Assembly: GCA_033549365.1 (NCBI GenBank)
Contig: JAWSUF010000001.1
Location: 124,001 to 188,000 of the forward strand
Direction: 5' to 3'
Source of the DNA: Acidobacteriota bacterium
Lineage (GTDB): Bacteria; Acidobacteriota; Aminicenantia; Aminicenantales; Saccharicenantaceae
Length of the DNA stretch: 64,000 nt
The translations under genes and the position numbers were made by a program. The notes beneath the pieces are model-generated. The model was not told the DNA's origin and did no database searches. It worked only from the letters and a program-made list of their open reading frames with translations. Position 1 is the stretch's first letter; the number at the start of each line of letters is the position of its first letter. This document shows, piece after piece, positions 44,052 to 53,652 of the stretch.

Positions 44052-45394
44052 CGGAGCACCTCCTCGAGTCCGGCGGCCAGGCGGTCGATGTCCTCTCCGG
44101 CATGGAGTTCGGTGATACAGACCAGGACACAGCGTTCGAATCCGGGACCCGACTTGTCCAGCCCGATCCCGCCCCGGATGCCCTTCTTCCGGAGCGCCTT
44201 GTCGACGTCGAGCCAGGGTTTGGGAAGTTGGATGACGAATTCGTTGAACACAGGCCCGGAAAATCGTCTTTCAACGCCGCGGACGGCAAGAAGTTTTTCC
44301 AGGGCATAGGCTGTTTTCGCGACGTTGTGCCGGGCGGCCCTCCGGAGACCTTCCCGGCCCATCGCGGCCAGGTAGATCGTCGCCCTCAAGGCGCAGAGGG
44401 CCTGGTTCGTGCAAATGTTCGACGTGGCCTTTTCCCTGCGAATGTGTTGTTCGCGGGTGGACAGCGTGAGAACGTATCCTCTTTGCCCCTCGACGTCGGT
44501 CGTTTGTCCGCAGATGCGCCCCGGAAGCTGCCTCAGGTATTCCTTGCGGGCGGCCATGAACCCGAGATAAGGGCCGCCGAATCCGAGCGGAATCCCGAAG
44601 GATTGCGCTTCGCCGGCGACGATATCGGCCCCCAGCTTGCCCGGCGCTTCCAAAAGAGCCAGGGACAGGGCTTCCGCGACCATGGCGACGGACAGAGCGC
44701 CTTTGGTTTTGGCGGCCGTGGAGATCGAACGGACATCTTCGCAGACACCGAAATAGTTGGGCGACTGGAAAAGCACGGCGGCCGTGCCGTCATCCAGGGC
44801 CTTGTCCAGGGCCGCGGCATCCACGGTTCCCCGTTCGGTGAAGGGAACCTCCTCAACAGTCAGATCGAGGTTGCGGACATAGGTCCGGATGACCTCCCGG
44901 TATTGAGGATGAAGGGATGCGGCGACCAGAACCTTGGCCTTTCCCGTCACTCTTTGGGCCATAAGAACGGCCTCGGCGGCGGCCGTCGCTCCCTCATAAA
45001 GGGACGCGTTGGCAATGTCCAGACCGGTCAATTGGCAGATCAGGGTTTGGAATTCGAAGATAACCTGAAGCGTCCCCTGACTGACCTCGGGCTGATAGGG
45101 GGTGTAGGGACTGACGAATTCGCCCCGCGAACTCAGATAATCGACGACCGAAGGGATGAAATGGGGGTAAGCGCCGCCGCCCATGAAAGAGAGGATCCCG
45201 GCCGGAGCATTCCGGCCGGCGATCGCCTGGATTTCGGCCGCAAGCTCCATTTCCGAGAGCGGCCCCGGCAGATCGAGGTCTTTCTTCAGATGAATGGCCT
45301 CGGGAATGCAGCAGAAAAGATCATCGACCGAGGAGACGCCGATCCTTTCCAGCATCTCCTTTCTGTCCCTTTCGCTTAATGAGAGATAGCTCAT
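44048..45394 (-). CDS. gcvPA: Glycine dehydrogenase (decarboxylating) subunit 1
   Basis: This 448-residue protein is the N-terminal half of the split glycine decarboxylase. It pairs with the PLP-binding GcvPB subunit to form the active site. Family blocks include GAYPHFIPSVVDYLSSRGEF, TPYQPEVSQGTLQ, YEGATAAAEAV and GGPYLGFMAARKEYLRQLPGR (written here in part). It follows gcvH by 10 nt and overlaps gcvPB by 4 bp, consistent with equimolar production of the two subunits. Confidence 0.94.
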   Translation of the reverse strand: MSYLSLSERDRKEMLERIGVSSVDDLFCCIPEAIHLKKDLDLPGPLSEMELAAEIQAIAGRNAPAGILSFMGGGAYPHFIPSVVDYLSSRGEFVSPYTPYQPEVSQGTLQVIFEFQTLICQLTGLDIANASLYEGATAAAEAVLMAQRVTGKAKVLVAASLHPQYREVIRTYVRNLDLTVEEVPFTERGTVDAAALDKALDDGTAAVLFQSPNYFGVCEDVRSISTAAKTKGALSVAMVAEALSLALLEAPGKLGADIVAGEAQSFGIPLGFGGPYLGFMAARKEYLRQLPGRICGQTTDVEGQRGYVLTLSTREQHIRREKATSNICTNQALCALRATIYLAAMGREGLRRAARHNVAKTAYALEKLLAVRGVERRFSGPVFNEFVIQLPKPWLDVDKALRKKGIRGGIGLDKSGPGFERCVLVCITELHAGEDIDRLAAGLEEVLR

Positions 45395-45404
45395 ATCGGC
45401 AGGC

Positions 45405-45794
45405 TCAGCTTTCGAGGCTTTCGATGTGTTTTTCGTAATCGGACGCAGTCATCAGGCCGTCCAATTCGGCCTTGTCGCGAATTTTCATCCGGACGATCCA
45501 GCCTCCGCCGTGGGGATCCTTGTTGATCAAGTCGGCGGCCTGGGTGAGTTTTTCGTTGACGGCCGCGATCTCGCCTCCGATCGGGGCGTAGATGTCCGAG
45601 ACCGATTTCACGGATTCGACGACGCCGATGGGCTGTCCGGCGTCCAACGCTTTCCCTACGGCGGGGAGCTCAACAAAAATGATGTCGCCGAGCTGTTTCT
45701 GGGCGTAGTCGGTGATGCCGATGATCGCCTCACCGCCCTCGATCTTGATCCATTCATGGTCCTTGGAATAGGAATAATCGTTGGGATACATCAT
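45405..45794 (-). CDS. gcvH: Glycine cleavage system H protein
   Basis: This 129-residue lipoyl carrier shuttles the aminomethyl intermediate between the P, T and L proteins. The lipoyl lysine is K63 in ESVKSVSD, preceded by the family start YSKDHEWI and GITDYAQKQLGDI. The ribosome site AGGAGG lies 3 nt before the ATG at 45794 and 6 nt before a second ATG at 45791; the latter has better spacing. No lipoate ligase or L-protein gene is present in the window. Confidence 0.95.
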   Translation of the reverse strand: MMYPNDYSYSKDHEWIKIEGGEAIIGITDYAQKQLGDIIFVELPAVGKALDAGQPIGVVESVKSVSDIYAPIGGEIAAVNEKLTQAADLINKDPHGGGWIVRMKIRDKAELDGLMTASDYEKHIESLES

Positions 45795-45833
45795 AAGCCT
45801 CCTTTTTTATCTTGCCTGCGCCGGAGCGCGGAT

Positions 45834-46925
45834 TTATGCCTCGCCTCTTTTATAAAACGGAGTCGGGACGACACGGGCCGCAAGAGTCCGGTCCCGGACC
45901 ACGACCGCGATCTCCGTCCCCGGAGCCGTCAGGTCGATGGGAAGGTAGGCCAGCCCGATGGCCTTTTTGAGAAACGGCGAAAACGTCCCGGAACAGACCT
46001 CGCCGACCGGCCGTCCGTCCGCCAGAATGGGATAATGGGGACGGGCGATGCCCTTGTCGATGATTTCGAAACCGGCGATCTTTCTCTTCAAACCCTCGGC
46101 CTGCTGTTTTTCCAGGGCGGCCTTGCCGAGGAAATCGCCTTTCTGAAACTTGACGATCCACTTGAGATCCGCCTCGAGAACCGTCGTTTTGTCGCTGATG
46201 TCGTTTCCGTAAAGCATCAGCTTGGCTTCGAGTCTGAGGGTGTCGCGGGCGCCCAGACCCACGGGAAGAACGCCGGCTTCCCGGCCCTGCTCGAGAAGGG
46301 CCTCCCAGATTTTTCCCGGATCGGGATCGGTGGTGTAGATTTCAAACCCGTCCTCACCCGTATATCCGGTGCGGGAAATGAGGGCGTCGATGCCGGCCGC
46401 CTTGCCGAAAGCCGACCGGAAGGTCTTCATGCCGTCGAGATCGACATCGGTCAGCGGCGAGAGAATCGCCTGGGCTTTCGGTCCCTGGACGGCGATCTGG
46501 GAATACGCGTCGCTCCTGTTCTCGATGCGGACATCGAAATTTTCCCTGTGGTCGACGATCCAGGCGAAATCCTTGTCGGTGTTCGAGGCGTTGACGACGA
46601 GCAGATAAGTGTTCTCCGCCAGGAAATAAACCAGCATATCGTCGACAAAAGTCCCCTCGGGAGTCGTCAGGGCCGTGTACTGAACCATGCCGGCCTTGAG
46701 ACGCGAGGCGTCGTTGGGCGTCAGGTATTGAACAAAAGGCAGGGCGTCCGGGCCTTCGATATGAATTTCGCCCATATGCCCGACATCGAACAGTCCGGCC
46801 CGGGTCCGGACGGCCATGTGCTCGTCGATGATTCCCTTGAATTCGACGGGCATTTCCCAGCCGAAAAACTCAACCATCCGGCCGCCGAGTTTCTTGTGAA
46901 AAGAATTCAAACGGGTCAGTTTCAT
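45834..46925 (-). CDS. gcvT: Aminomethyltransferase (glycine cleavage T protein)
   Basis: GcvT moves the methylene group from the H-protein to tetrahydrofolate and releases ammonia. The 363-residue protein has the family blocks [39 protein letters not shown] and [13 protein letters not shown], which bind folate. I chose the start at 46925 (AAAGGA upstream) over the longer open frame, which crosses the argS promoter. It is the first gene of the glycine operon and divergent from argS. The roughly 100-nt intergenic region shows no glycine riboswitch. Confidence 0.94.
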   Translation of the reverse strand: MKLTRLNSFHKKLGGRMVEFFGWEMPVEFKGIIDEHMAVRTRAGLFDVGHMGEIHIEGPDALPFVQYLTPNDASRLKAGMVQYTALTTPEGTFVDDMLVYFLAENTYLLVVNASNTDKDFAWIVDHRENFDVRIENRSDAYSQIAVQGPKAQAILSPLTDVDLDGMKTFRSAFGKAAGIDALISRTGYTGEDGFEIYTTDPDPGKIWEALLEQGREAGVLPVGLGARDTLRLEAKLMLYGNDISDKTTVLEADLKWIVKFQKGDFLGKAALEKQQAEGLKRKIAGFEIIDKGIARPHYPILADGRPVGEVCSGTFSPFLKKAIGLAYLPIDLTAPGTEIAVVVRDRTLAARVVPTPFYKRGEA

Positions 46926-46989
46926 GATGGCGTCCTTTCGGAAATGATGACATCCATGGATACCACATCCCGCAAAGTCGCGCAAGTTC

Positions 46990-47017
46990 TTGTCCCAAAC
47001 CATGATTTTGCTATAAT
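46990..47017 (+). promoter_or_regulatory. Promoter of argS, predicted to give a leaderless mRNA
   Basis: -35 TTGTCC (46990-46995), a 16-nt spacer and -10 TATAAT (47012-47017) lie 8 nt before ATG 47026. There is no Shine-Dalgarno sequence before either ATG 47020 or 47026. Transcription starting about 7 nt beyond the -10 would exclude the first ATG. Confidence 0.65.
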
Positions 47018-47025
47018 AAATGGCC

Positions 47026-48963
47026 ATGATCGACTTCAAAAACCGCCTGAAAAAACAGATCGCCGAAAGGCTCGGGGATACCTATCCTCTGGAGCCGGGC
47101 GACATCGATTTCACGCCGACGCCGAACGCCGCCCTGGGCGACATCGCCCTGGCCTTTCCTTTCCAGCTCGCCCGCCGGCTCAAGACCAATCCCCGGGCTC
47201 TGGCCTCGGAAATCGCGGGACGTCTTCTCCCCCTCGATGGTGTCGAGCGCCTGGATATCGCCGGGGCGGGATACATCAATCTTTTCCTCGATCGGACGGC
47301 ATTCTTTGCGGCGGTTCTCAGGGACACCGATCGCACAGTCCCGATTCCCGAGGAAGACAAGATCATTATCGAACACACCAACATCAATCCGAACAAGGCG
47401 GCCCACGTCGGGCATCTCCGAAACGCCTGTCTCGGCGACACCCTGGCCCGTTGCCAGCGGCATCGGGGCGAGAACGTCGAAGTCCAGAATTATGTCGACG
47501 ACACCGGTGTCCAGGTGGTGGACGTCGTCTTCGGGCTGATGGAACTCGAGGGAATTTCATCGCCCGCCGAACTGGACCGTATCCCCGGGAAATTCGATTA
47601 CTATTGTTGGGATCTTTATGCCCGCATATCCCCCCACCTGGCCGCCCATCCTGAAAGCGGTGAACGCAAGGCCGGGATCCTCAAGAAAATCGAGCACGGC
47701 GAAGATCCCGAAGCCGGTCTGGCCCACGCCGTCTCGCGCCGCATTCTGAGGGCTCACCTGGCCACCATGAACCGGCTCGGAATTTCCTACGATGTCCTGC
47801 CCTGCGAAAGCTCCATCCTGCGCCAGGCCTTCTGGGAAAAAGCCTTCGAACGGCTCAAGGAACGGCAGGCGATTCATTACGTCGGAAGCGGCGACAACGC
47901 CGGATGCTGGGTCATGCGCCTCGAGGACGAGCCCGACCGGGAGAAAATCATCGTCCGGTCCGACGGCACCGTGACTTATGTCGGCAAAGACATCGCCTAC
48001 CAGCTCTGGAAATTCGGCCTTCTCGACCGGGATTTCTATTATGAGCCGTTCATCGAAGACGCCGGCCGAACGGTCTGGATCACCACGCCTTCGCCCCAAC
48101 CAAACAGCCCGTCCTTCGGCCGCGGCTCCCGGGTCTACAACGTTATCGACTCCCGGCAGGCCTATCTGCAGAAGGTCGTCGTCCAGGGACTGAAATCTCT
48201 GAAATATGAGAATCAGGCGGCAAAATCCATTCATTTCTCCTACGAGATGGTGGCCTTATCCCCGAAGAGTCTCGAGGAACTCGGCTATCAGGCCACGGAC
48301 GAAGAGAAGGACCGGGCTTTTCTCGAGGTCTCCGGCCGAAAGGGCCTGGGCGTCAAGGCCGACGACCTTTTGGACCGGCTCGAGGAGAAGGCCCGGGCGG
48401 AAGTCTCCGGCCGCAATCCCGAACTCGATCCGGAAGCGGCGGCCGAAGTCGCCCGCCATGTCGCCTGCGGCGCCCTGAGGTATTTCATGCTGAAGTTTTC
48501 CCGGAACTCGCTCATCGTCTTCGACTTCGACGAGGTTCTGAGTTTCGAGGGGGAAACCGGTCCCTATCTGCAATACACGGCGGTCCGGATGAACAGCATT
48601 TTCCGGAAATTGCGGGAACGTGACAAAACAGCCGAGACCGCCCTTCACACCCTCGAGACCGCCCCGCCGTCCCTGACCCGTCTTCCGGAAAAGGAACTTG
48701 CGGACACCTGGGATCTTGTGACGGTCATGTCCTCCATCGAAGAGGACGTTGTGCGGTCCGTCGCCGCCCTGGAGTTTTCCCATCTGGCCCGCTTCGCGTT
48801 CACTCTCTGCCAGAAAATCAACTCCTATTACCACCGCTATCCGATCCTTTCGGAAACCGATCCCGAACTCCGGAACATCCGGCTTTTGACGATAGCCGCC
48901 GCCCGCCGGACGCTCGGCGCGGCTCTCGCCCTGATGGGCATTCCGATCCCGGAAAAGATGTGA
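47026..48963 (+). CDS. argS: Arginyl-tRNA synthetase
   Basis: This 645-residue class I synthetase charges tRNA-Arg. The HIGH-type motif is HVGHLRN within NPNKAAHVGHLRNA, and FRFDRMLS-type regions are replaced by the usual ArgS sequence (RSDGTVTYVGKDIAYQ). The C-terminal DALR anticodon domain ends with RRTLGAALALMGIPIPEKM. Like other ArgS proteins it lacks a canonical KMSKS. The first ATG at 47020 lies only 2 nt after the -10 box, so I use the ATG at 47026 (MIDFKNRLKKQI). An ABC-transporter operon begins 48 nt downstream. Confidence 0.94.
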   Translation: MIDFKNRLKKQIAERLGDTYPLEPGDIDFTPTPNAALGDIALAFPFQLARRLKTNPRALASEIAGRLLPLDGVERLDIAGAGYINLFLDRTAFFAAVLRDTDRTVPIPEEDKIIIEHTNINPNKAAHVGHLRNACLGDTLARCQRHRGENVEVQNYVDDTGVQVVDVVFGLMELEGISSPAELDRIPGKFDYYCWDLYARISPHLAAHPESGERKAGILKKIEHGEDPEAGLAHAVSRRILRAHLATMNRLGISYDVLPCESSILRQAFWEKAFERLKERQAIHYVGSGDNAGCWVMRLEDEPDREKIIVRSDGTVTYVGKDIAYQLWKFGLLDRDFYYEPFIEDAGRTVWITTPSPQPNSPSFGRGSRVYNVIDSRQAYLQKVVVQGLKSLKYENQAAKSIHFSYEMVALSPKSLEELGYQATDEEKDRAFLEVSGRKGLGVKADDLLDRLEEKARAEVSGRNPELDPEAAAEVARHVACGALRYFMLKFSRNSLIVFDFDEVLSFEGETGPYLQYTAVRMNSIFRKLRERDKTAETALHTLETAPPSLTRLPEKELADTWDLVTVMSSIEEDVVRSVAALEFSHLARFAFTLCQKINSYYHRYPILSETDPELRNIRLLTIAAARRTLGAALALMGIPIPEKM

Positions 48964-49011
48964 GGCAACGACCGGAACCGCGTTCCGGTTTTGTCGATAT
49001 GGAGGTTCAAC

Positions 49012-49938
49012 ATGATTGAAGTTCAGGATCTCGTCAAGAAGTACGGCGACTTCCCGGCCGTCAAAAAGCTGAGCTTCGAGGTCCCGCAGGGAAAAATCTG
49101 GGGGCTCCTCGGGCCGAATGCGGCGGGGAAAACGACCACCATGCGGATTTTAACCGGGTTTCTTCCGGCCACGGACGGCGCCGCGCGTGTTGCGGGCATC
49201 GATGTCTTCGAACGCCCCGACGCGGCCAAGAGAATCCTGGGCTATCTGCCCGAAAACGTCCCGCTCTACCCGGAAATGACCGTGGCCTCCTACCTGGGAT
49301 TCGTGGCCGCGATCAAACAGGTTCCCAAGGCGAAAAAAAAGGAGGCCGTCGTCCGCGCCGTGCGCTCGGCCGGGCTCGAAACGGTCCGGGGGCGTCTGAT
49401 CAAGAACATTTCCCGTGGATTCAAGCAACGGGTCGGCATCGCCCAGGCTCTGATCCATGACCCGCAGATCCTGATTCTCGACGAGCCGACGATCGGGCTC
49501 GACCCCGCCCAGATCATCGAAATCCGGGAACTCATCCGATCGTTGAGAGGCGAAAGGACGATCATCCTGTCCACCCATCTTCTGGCCGAAGTCACCCAGG
49601 TCTGCGACGGCGTGACCATCATCAACGAAGGCCGGCTCATGGCCTCGGGAACGCTCGACGAGCTGACGGCCTCGGCCCGATCGACGGACGGCGTCGTTCT
49701 CAAGCTTCGCAAGTCCGGACCCGAGTCCACAGCGGCGCTCCGGGCGATTCCCGGCGTCGACACCGCGGCGATCCGGGATTCCGAAATCGAAGTCGCCTGG
49801 AGCCGGGGACGAGATCTCCGCGAAGCGGTCGCCCGCACCGTCGTCGAAAAGGACCTCGGGCTTCTGGAAATGAAGTCCCTGGGGATGAACATCGAAGATC
49901 TCTATCTCAAGATCGTCTCGGGAGGTCTCGAATCATGA
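49012..49938 (+). CDS. ABC transporter ATP-binding protein (GldA/NosF-like)
   Basis: This 308-residue ATPase has Walker A GPNAAGKTTT, signature ISRGFKQRVGIAQAL, Walker B ILILDEP and an H-loop STHLL. A C-terminal extension of about 90 residues after the ATPase core is typical of the GldA/CcmA class that partners ABC-2 permeases. With the next three genes it resembles the GldA-GldF-GldG complex of Bacteroidota. Its role here is unknown. The start at 49012 has TGGAGG upstream, so the TTG-initiated longer frame is rejected. It overlaps the permease gene by 4 bp. Confidence 0.9.
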   Translation: MIEVQDLVKKYGDFPAVKKLSFEVPQGKIWGLLGPNAAGKTTTMRILTGFLPATDGAARVAGIDVFERPDAAKRILGYLPENVPLYPEMTVASYLGFVAAIKQVPKAKKKEAVVRAVRSAGLETVRGRLIKNISRGFKQRVGIAQALIHDPQILILDEPTIGLDPAQIIEIRELIRSLRGERTIILSTHLLAEVTQVCDGVTIINEGRLMASGTLDELTASARSTDGVVLKLRKSGPESTAALRAIPGVDTAAIRDSEIEVAWSRGRDLREAVARTVVEKDLGLLEMKSLGMNIEDLYLKIVSGGLES

Positions 49939-50702
49939 GAAATATCCTGTCCATCGCCAAAAGAGAGATCCAGGCTTATTTCACATCGCCGATCGCCTAC
50001 GTTGTGATCGCCGTGTTTCTTCTGCTGACGGGCTTTTTTTTCTACAGCCTCGTCTGGTGGTTCAACTCCCAGGCCATGCAGATGGCTCAAAATCCCACCT
50101 ATTTCCAGCAGATCAACATCAACCAGATGGTTTTCACCCCGCTCTTTCACAACATCAGCATCATTCTTCTTCTGATGCTGCCGCTCCTGACCATGAGGCT
50201 GTTCGCCGAAGAAAAGAAAATCGGGACCGAAGAGCTTCTCTTCACCTCCCCGGTCTCCGTCAACCAGATCATTTTCGGAAAATACCTGGCATCCCTCGCC
50301 GTGCTCGCCGCCATGCTCCTGTTGTCCGGTCTGCTCTCGATATTCACCTTCGCCTACGGCAACCCCCAGATCGCGCCTCTTCTCAACGGATATCTCGGCC
50401 TCTTCCTCATGGGGGCGGCTTTCATCGCCGTCGGCCTCTTCTTTTCCTCTCTGACCGAAAATCAGATCGTCGCCGCCATCCTGACTTTCGGCGCCCTTCT
50501 TCTGTTCTGGGTGATGGGCTGGGCGGCCAATGCCGCCGGAGGAATCTGGCAGGACGTTCTCAACTATCTGTCATTCTTCCAGCACTTCGACGACATGACC
50601 CGGGGCATCCTGGACACGTCGGATGTCGTTTACTATCTGAGCTTCGCCTTTTTCGGTCTGTTCCTGACGCATGCCGTGATCCAGTCGCGGCGGTGGAGAT
50701 AA
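49935..50702 (+). CDS. ABC-2 type permease (GldF-like)
   Basis: This 255-residue integral membrane protein has six predicted helices and the ABC-2/GldF-type N-terminus (IAKREIQAYFTSPIAYVVIAVF). Between helices 1 and 2 is a Q/N/M-rich loop (residues about 40-60: FNSQAMQMAQNPTYF). EEKKIGTEELLFTSPVS is the cytoplasmic coupling region that contacts the ATPase. It is co-translated with the ATPase gene (4-bp overlap), and the GldG-like gene starts 4 nt after it. The exported substrate is unknown. Confidence 0.88.
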   Translation: MRNILSIAKREIQAYFTSPIAYVVIAVFLLLTGFFFYSLVWWFNSQAMQMAQNPTYFQQININQMVFTPLFHNISIILLLMLPLLTMRLFAEEKKIGTEELLFTSPVSVNQIIFGKYLASLAVLAAMLLLSGLLSIFTFAYGNPQIAPLLNGYLGLFLMGAAFIAVGLFFSSLTENQIVAAILTFGALLLFWVMGWAANAAGGIWQDVLNYLSFFQHFDDMTRGILDTSDVVYYLSFAFFGLFLTHAVIQSRRWR

Positions 50703-50706
50703 CGAC

Positions 50707-52263
50707 ATGAACAAGATAAAAAGCCATCTCAACTCCCTCGGCCTGACGCTCGTGTTCGCCGGGCTCGCGGCCCTGCGCATCTGGCCCCATCGAAAAACGG
50801 CCGCTCTGATCATCGCCGGTCTCGGCGTGGCCGCACTCATCGTCTATCTTGTCCTTCATCTCTCCCACCTCAAGAAAAATTTCAAGCGGAAATCTTTCCT
50901 CTATTCGAGCAACATGGTTCTCATCGTTGTTATCGTCCTGGCCATTCTCGTTCTGGTCAATGTTTTTCTGGCCAAGCAGCGCTATCGCATCGACTTCACC
51001 GAGACCAAGCTCCACAGCCTGTCCGACCAGTCCGTGACGGTTCTCAAGAATCTGAAACACGACGTCCGAGCCAAAGCCTTTTTCCGGGACATCCACTTCG
51101 GCCGGGGCGCCATGGAAAACCTCCTCAAAATCTATGCCTATCACTCCGGAAAATTCTCCTATGAGTTCATCGATCCGGATAAAAATCCCGGCCTGGTCAA
51201 GCGCTACGATATCACCCAGGACGGGACAACCGTCCTGGAATACCTGGACCGGGAAAGCCGGATCACATCGACCACGGAAGAGGAGATCACCAACACCCTG
51301 ATCAAGATCACGCGCGACGGCAAAAAGACCATTTATTTCCTTGAAGGTCACGGCCAGCCGAGCATCGAGGAGAGCGGAGACGGAGGCTTTTCGCAGGCAA
51401 AAAACGAGCTCGAAAAAATGGGTTACGAAGTCGGGAAGATGACCCTGGCGCTTACGGAAACCTTTCCCGCCGACTGCGATCTCCTGATCGTTCCCGGTCC
51501 GCGGAAGGACCTCCTTCCCGACGAGAAGGTGTCCATCCGCCGGTATCTCGGGCGGGGCGGCCGGGTGTTTCTCATGATCGATCCGGAGACCGCGCCGGAC
51601 ATGATCCCTTTTCTGCATGAATTCGGAATCCGCCTCGAAGATGACCTCATCGTGGACACGGTCTCGCGTCTTCTCGGCGGCGATTATTTCATGCCCGTCG
51701 TCAGCGAATACGAAAGTCACGAGATCAGCCGCAATTTCCGATACGCCACGTTCTTCCCCTTCGCCCGGTCGGTCGAACTCGAAGATCCGCTGCCGGACGG
51801 TGTTTCTCTGACGGTTCTGGCCCGAACGAGCTCCAATGCCTGGGCCGAGCGCCAGCTCGACCAGAAAGAGGTCCGGTTCGATCCGGACAAGGACCGCCCC
51901 GGTCCGATTTCCCTGGCCGTCGTCGGCACGATTTCCGGATCGGCCGAAGCCCTTTTCCGGCCGGAGGAACCCGATCTCCCGCATCCCGACAGCGAGGGCC
52001 GCATCGCCGTCTTCGGCGACTCCGACTTCATCACCAACCGCTATTTCAACTTCTCCGGGAACGGAAACTTTTTCCTCAACACCGTCAACTGGCTGACCGA
52101 GGAAGCCGACCTCATCTCCATCCAGCCCCGAACCGCAGCCCCGCGCACCCTTCGGCTGACGCCGTCCCAGGGCCGGTTGATCTTCTTCACGAGCGTCGTT
52201 GTGCTTCCCCTGGCCGTGCTGCTTCTGGGATTGAGCGTCTGGCTCAGAAGGAGGGCTCTGTGA
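50707..52263 (+). CDS. GldG-like ABC-associated membrane protein
   Basis: This 518-residue protein has N-terminal membrane helices (three within the first about 95 residues, after a Lys-rich start) and a large extracytoplasmic domain of the GldG/intraflagellar-transport-like type. Typical segments are RYRIDFTETKLHSLSDQSVTVL, DLLIVPGPRKDL and VFGDSDFITNRYFN. A single membrane helix at the C-terminus (FFTSVVVLPLAVLLLG) anchors it again. It lies between the permease and DUF4340 genes, the usual order in GldFG-type operons. It overlaps the next gene by 4 bp. Confidence 0.85.
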   Translation: MNKIKSHLNSLGLTLVFAGLAALRIWPHRKTAALIIAGLGVAALIVYLVLHLSHLKKNFKRKSFLYSSNMVLIVVIVLAILVLVNVFLAKQRYRIDFTETKLHSLSDQSVTVLKNLKHDVRAKAFFRDIHFGRGAMENLLKIYAYHSGKFSYEFIDPDKNPGLVKRYDITQDGTTVLEYLDRESRITSTTEEEITNTLIKITRDGKKTIYFLEGHGQPSIEESGDGGFSQAKNELEKMGYEVGKMTLALTETFPADCDLLIVPGPRKDLLPDEKVSIRRYLGRGGRVFLMIDPETAPDMIPFLHEFGIRLEDDLIVDTVSRLLGGDYFMPVVSEYESHEISRNFRYATFFPFARSVELEDPLPDGVSLTVLARTSSNAWAERQLDQKEVRFDPDKDRPGPISLAVVGTISGSAEALFRPEEPDLPHPDSEGRIAVFGDSDFITNRYFNFSGNGNFFLNTVNWLTEEADLISIQPRTAAPRTLRLTPSQGRLIFFTSVVVLPLAVLLLGLSVWLRRRAL

Positions 52264-53636
52264 AGTTCCGGACAACGCTGATCCTGCTCATCGTCTTCGT
52301 TGTCCTCCTGACGGCCTACCTCGTTTTCGAATCGCGGACGAAGTCGTCGGAGGACAGAAAGGACCGGGAAGCCCTTCTGACCGAATTCGAAGAGACCGAC
52401 ATCGAAAAGATGTCGGTTCCCGCCGGCGACGGCGTCATCGTCTTCGATCGGGATGAGGCCGGAATCTGGATGATCGCCGCGCCTCTCCGGGCGCCGGCCG
52501 ACGTCTATGAAGTCGACAATCTCGTCCGGAACTTCGCCCGCCTTCGGATCGAACGCATCGTCGAAGAGGACCCGGAGGATGTCGAATCCTACGGCATCGG
52601 AGAAAGAGACGTCCTCTTCTGGGCGAAGGGCGAGGGGAAACCCGTCCGGATTCAGATCGGCATGGAAAACCCCATCGGAGGGACGCTCTTCGCCCGCCGG
52701 GACGACGAAAAGCGCATTGTTCTCCTGGCTTCGACGCTCAAGTTCTCTCTTGATAAAACACTCTTTGATTTCCGGAAAAAGGACGTGTTCGCCTTCGAGA
52801 CCGGGGACATCTCAAAACTGCGGGTTCAGGCCGGGGCGAAGGCCTGGGACGTCTCCAAGGAGGACGACCGTTGGTGGCTGACCTCGCCGGTCCGGGCTTT
52901 GGCTTCGAACACCCGGATCCGGTCCCTGCTCGAGACCTTGTCCGGGCTCAAGGCCCGGTCTTTCGCGGCCGAAGACAAATCCGCCGCCGACCTCAAGGCC
53001 TTCGGCCTGGACAAACCGGGATACACGGTCGCCCTGAGCGCGGCGGATTTGGAGGAGGACATGGTCTTTTTTCTGGCCCGTTCGGGCGACGATGTCTATG
53101 TTTCCACGGACAAATCACCTCTTGTCGTCTCCGTCGAAACGCGGATTCTGGAGGATCTCGAAAAGCCGCTCGAGGACTTCCGAGAAAATAAGGCCGCGGA
53201 TTTCAACAGTTGGGAGGCCGACCGGCTCTCGATCACCGCGGACGGCAAAACGATCACCGCCTTCAAGGACGGCGAGGGCTTCGACGCCGCATGGAAGATC
53301 GAGGGGATCGAGGGCATCGCCGACAGGTTCCTCATCGAATCCTTCATCCGGAAAGTCGAGTATCTCGAAGCCCTAACCTTTGTCGACGCCCCGGGACAGC
53401 GGGTCCGCCATGGCCTCGAACCGCCGGGCGCCGTGATCACGGTCCGCGTCAAACCTTACAGCGGCGAACACCGGGAGATCGTTCTTCATGTCGGCCTGGA
53501 AGTCGAAGAGGAAGGACGGGTCGCCGTCCGCAATCCCGAACTCGACTACCACATGATGGTCGATTCCTCCTTCCTGGCCGAAATGCCCAAGGAGGGCGGA
53601 GACTGGATGCCGAAGGAAGACCCGGATCGTCCGTGA
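52260..53636 (+). CDS. DUF4340-domain membrane-anchored protein
   Basis: This 458-residue protein has one N-terminal membrane helix (TTLILLIVFVVLLTAYLVF) and a repeated extracytoplasmic DUF4340 fold (LRVQAGAKAWDVSKEDDRWWLTSPVRA is one unit). Such proteins follow GldG-like genes and may form the outer part of the complex. The gene starts with GTG at 52260 in a GTGA overlap with the preceding stop, with AAGGAGGG just upstream. An inverted repeat follows the stop. No enzymatic motif is seen. Confidence 0.85.
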   Translation: MKFRTTLILLIVFVVLLTAYLVFESRTKSSEDRKDREALLTEFEETDIEKMSVPAGDGVIVFDRDEAGIWMIAAPLRAPADVYEVDNLVRNFARLRIERIVEEDPEDVESYGIGERDVLFWAKGEGKPVRIQIGMENPIGGTLFARRDDEKRIVLLASTLKFSLDKTLFDFRKKDVFAFETGDISKLRVQAGAKAWDVSKEDDRWWLTSPVRALASNTRIRSLLETLSGLKARSFAAEDKSAADLKAFGLDKPGYTVALSAADLEEDMVFFLARSGDDVYVSTDKSPLVVSVETRILEDLEKPLEDFRENKAADFNSWEADRLSITADGKTITAFKDGEGFDAAWKIEGIEGIADRFLIESFIRKVEYLEALTFVDAPGQRVRHGLEPPGAVITVRVKPYSGEHREIVLHVGLEVEEEGRVAVRNPELDYHMMVDSSFLAEMPKEGGDWMPKEDPDRP

Positions 53637-53652
53637 ATTCTCATGACTGTCG

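Noticed and set aside
46926-47019. Glycine riboswitch upstream of gcvT
   Set aside because: The region is only about 95 nt, holds the argS promoter and shows none of the conserved glycine-aptamer pairing.
45426-47654. 742-codon open frame on the plus strand across gcvH and gcvT into argS
   Set aside because: It is antisense to two well-identified glycine cleavage genes and then runs out of frame through argS. It shows no domain signature.
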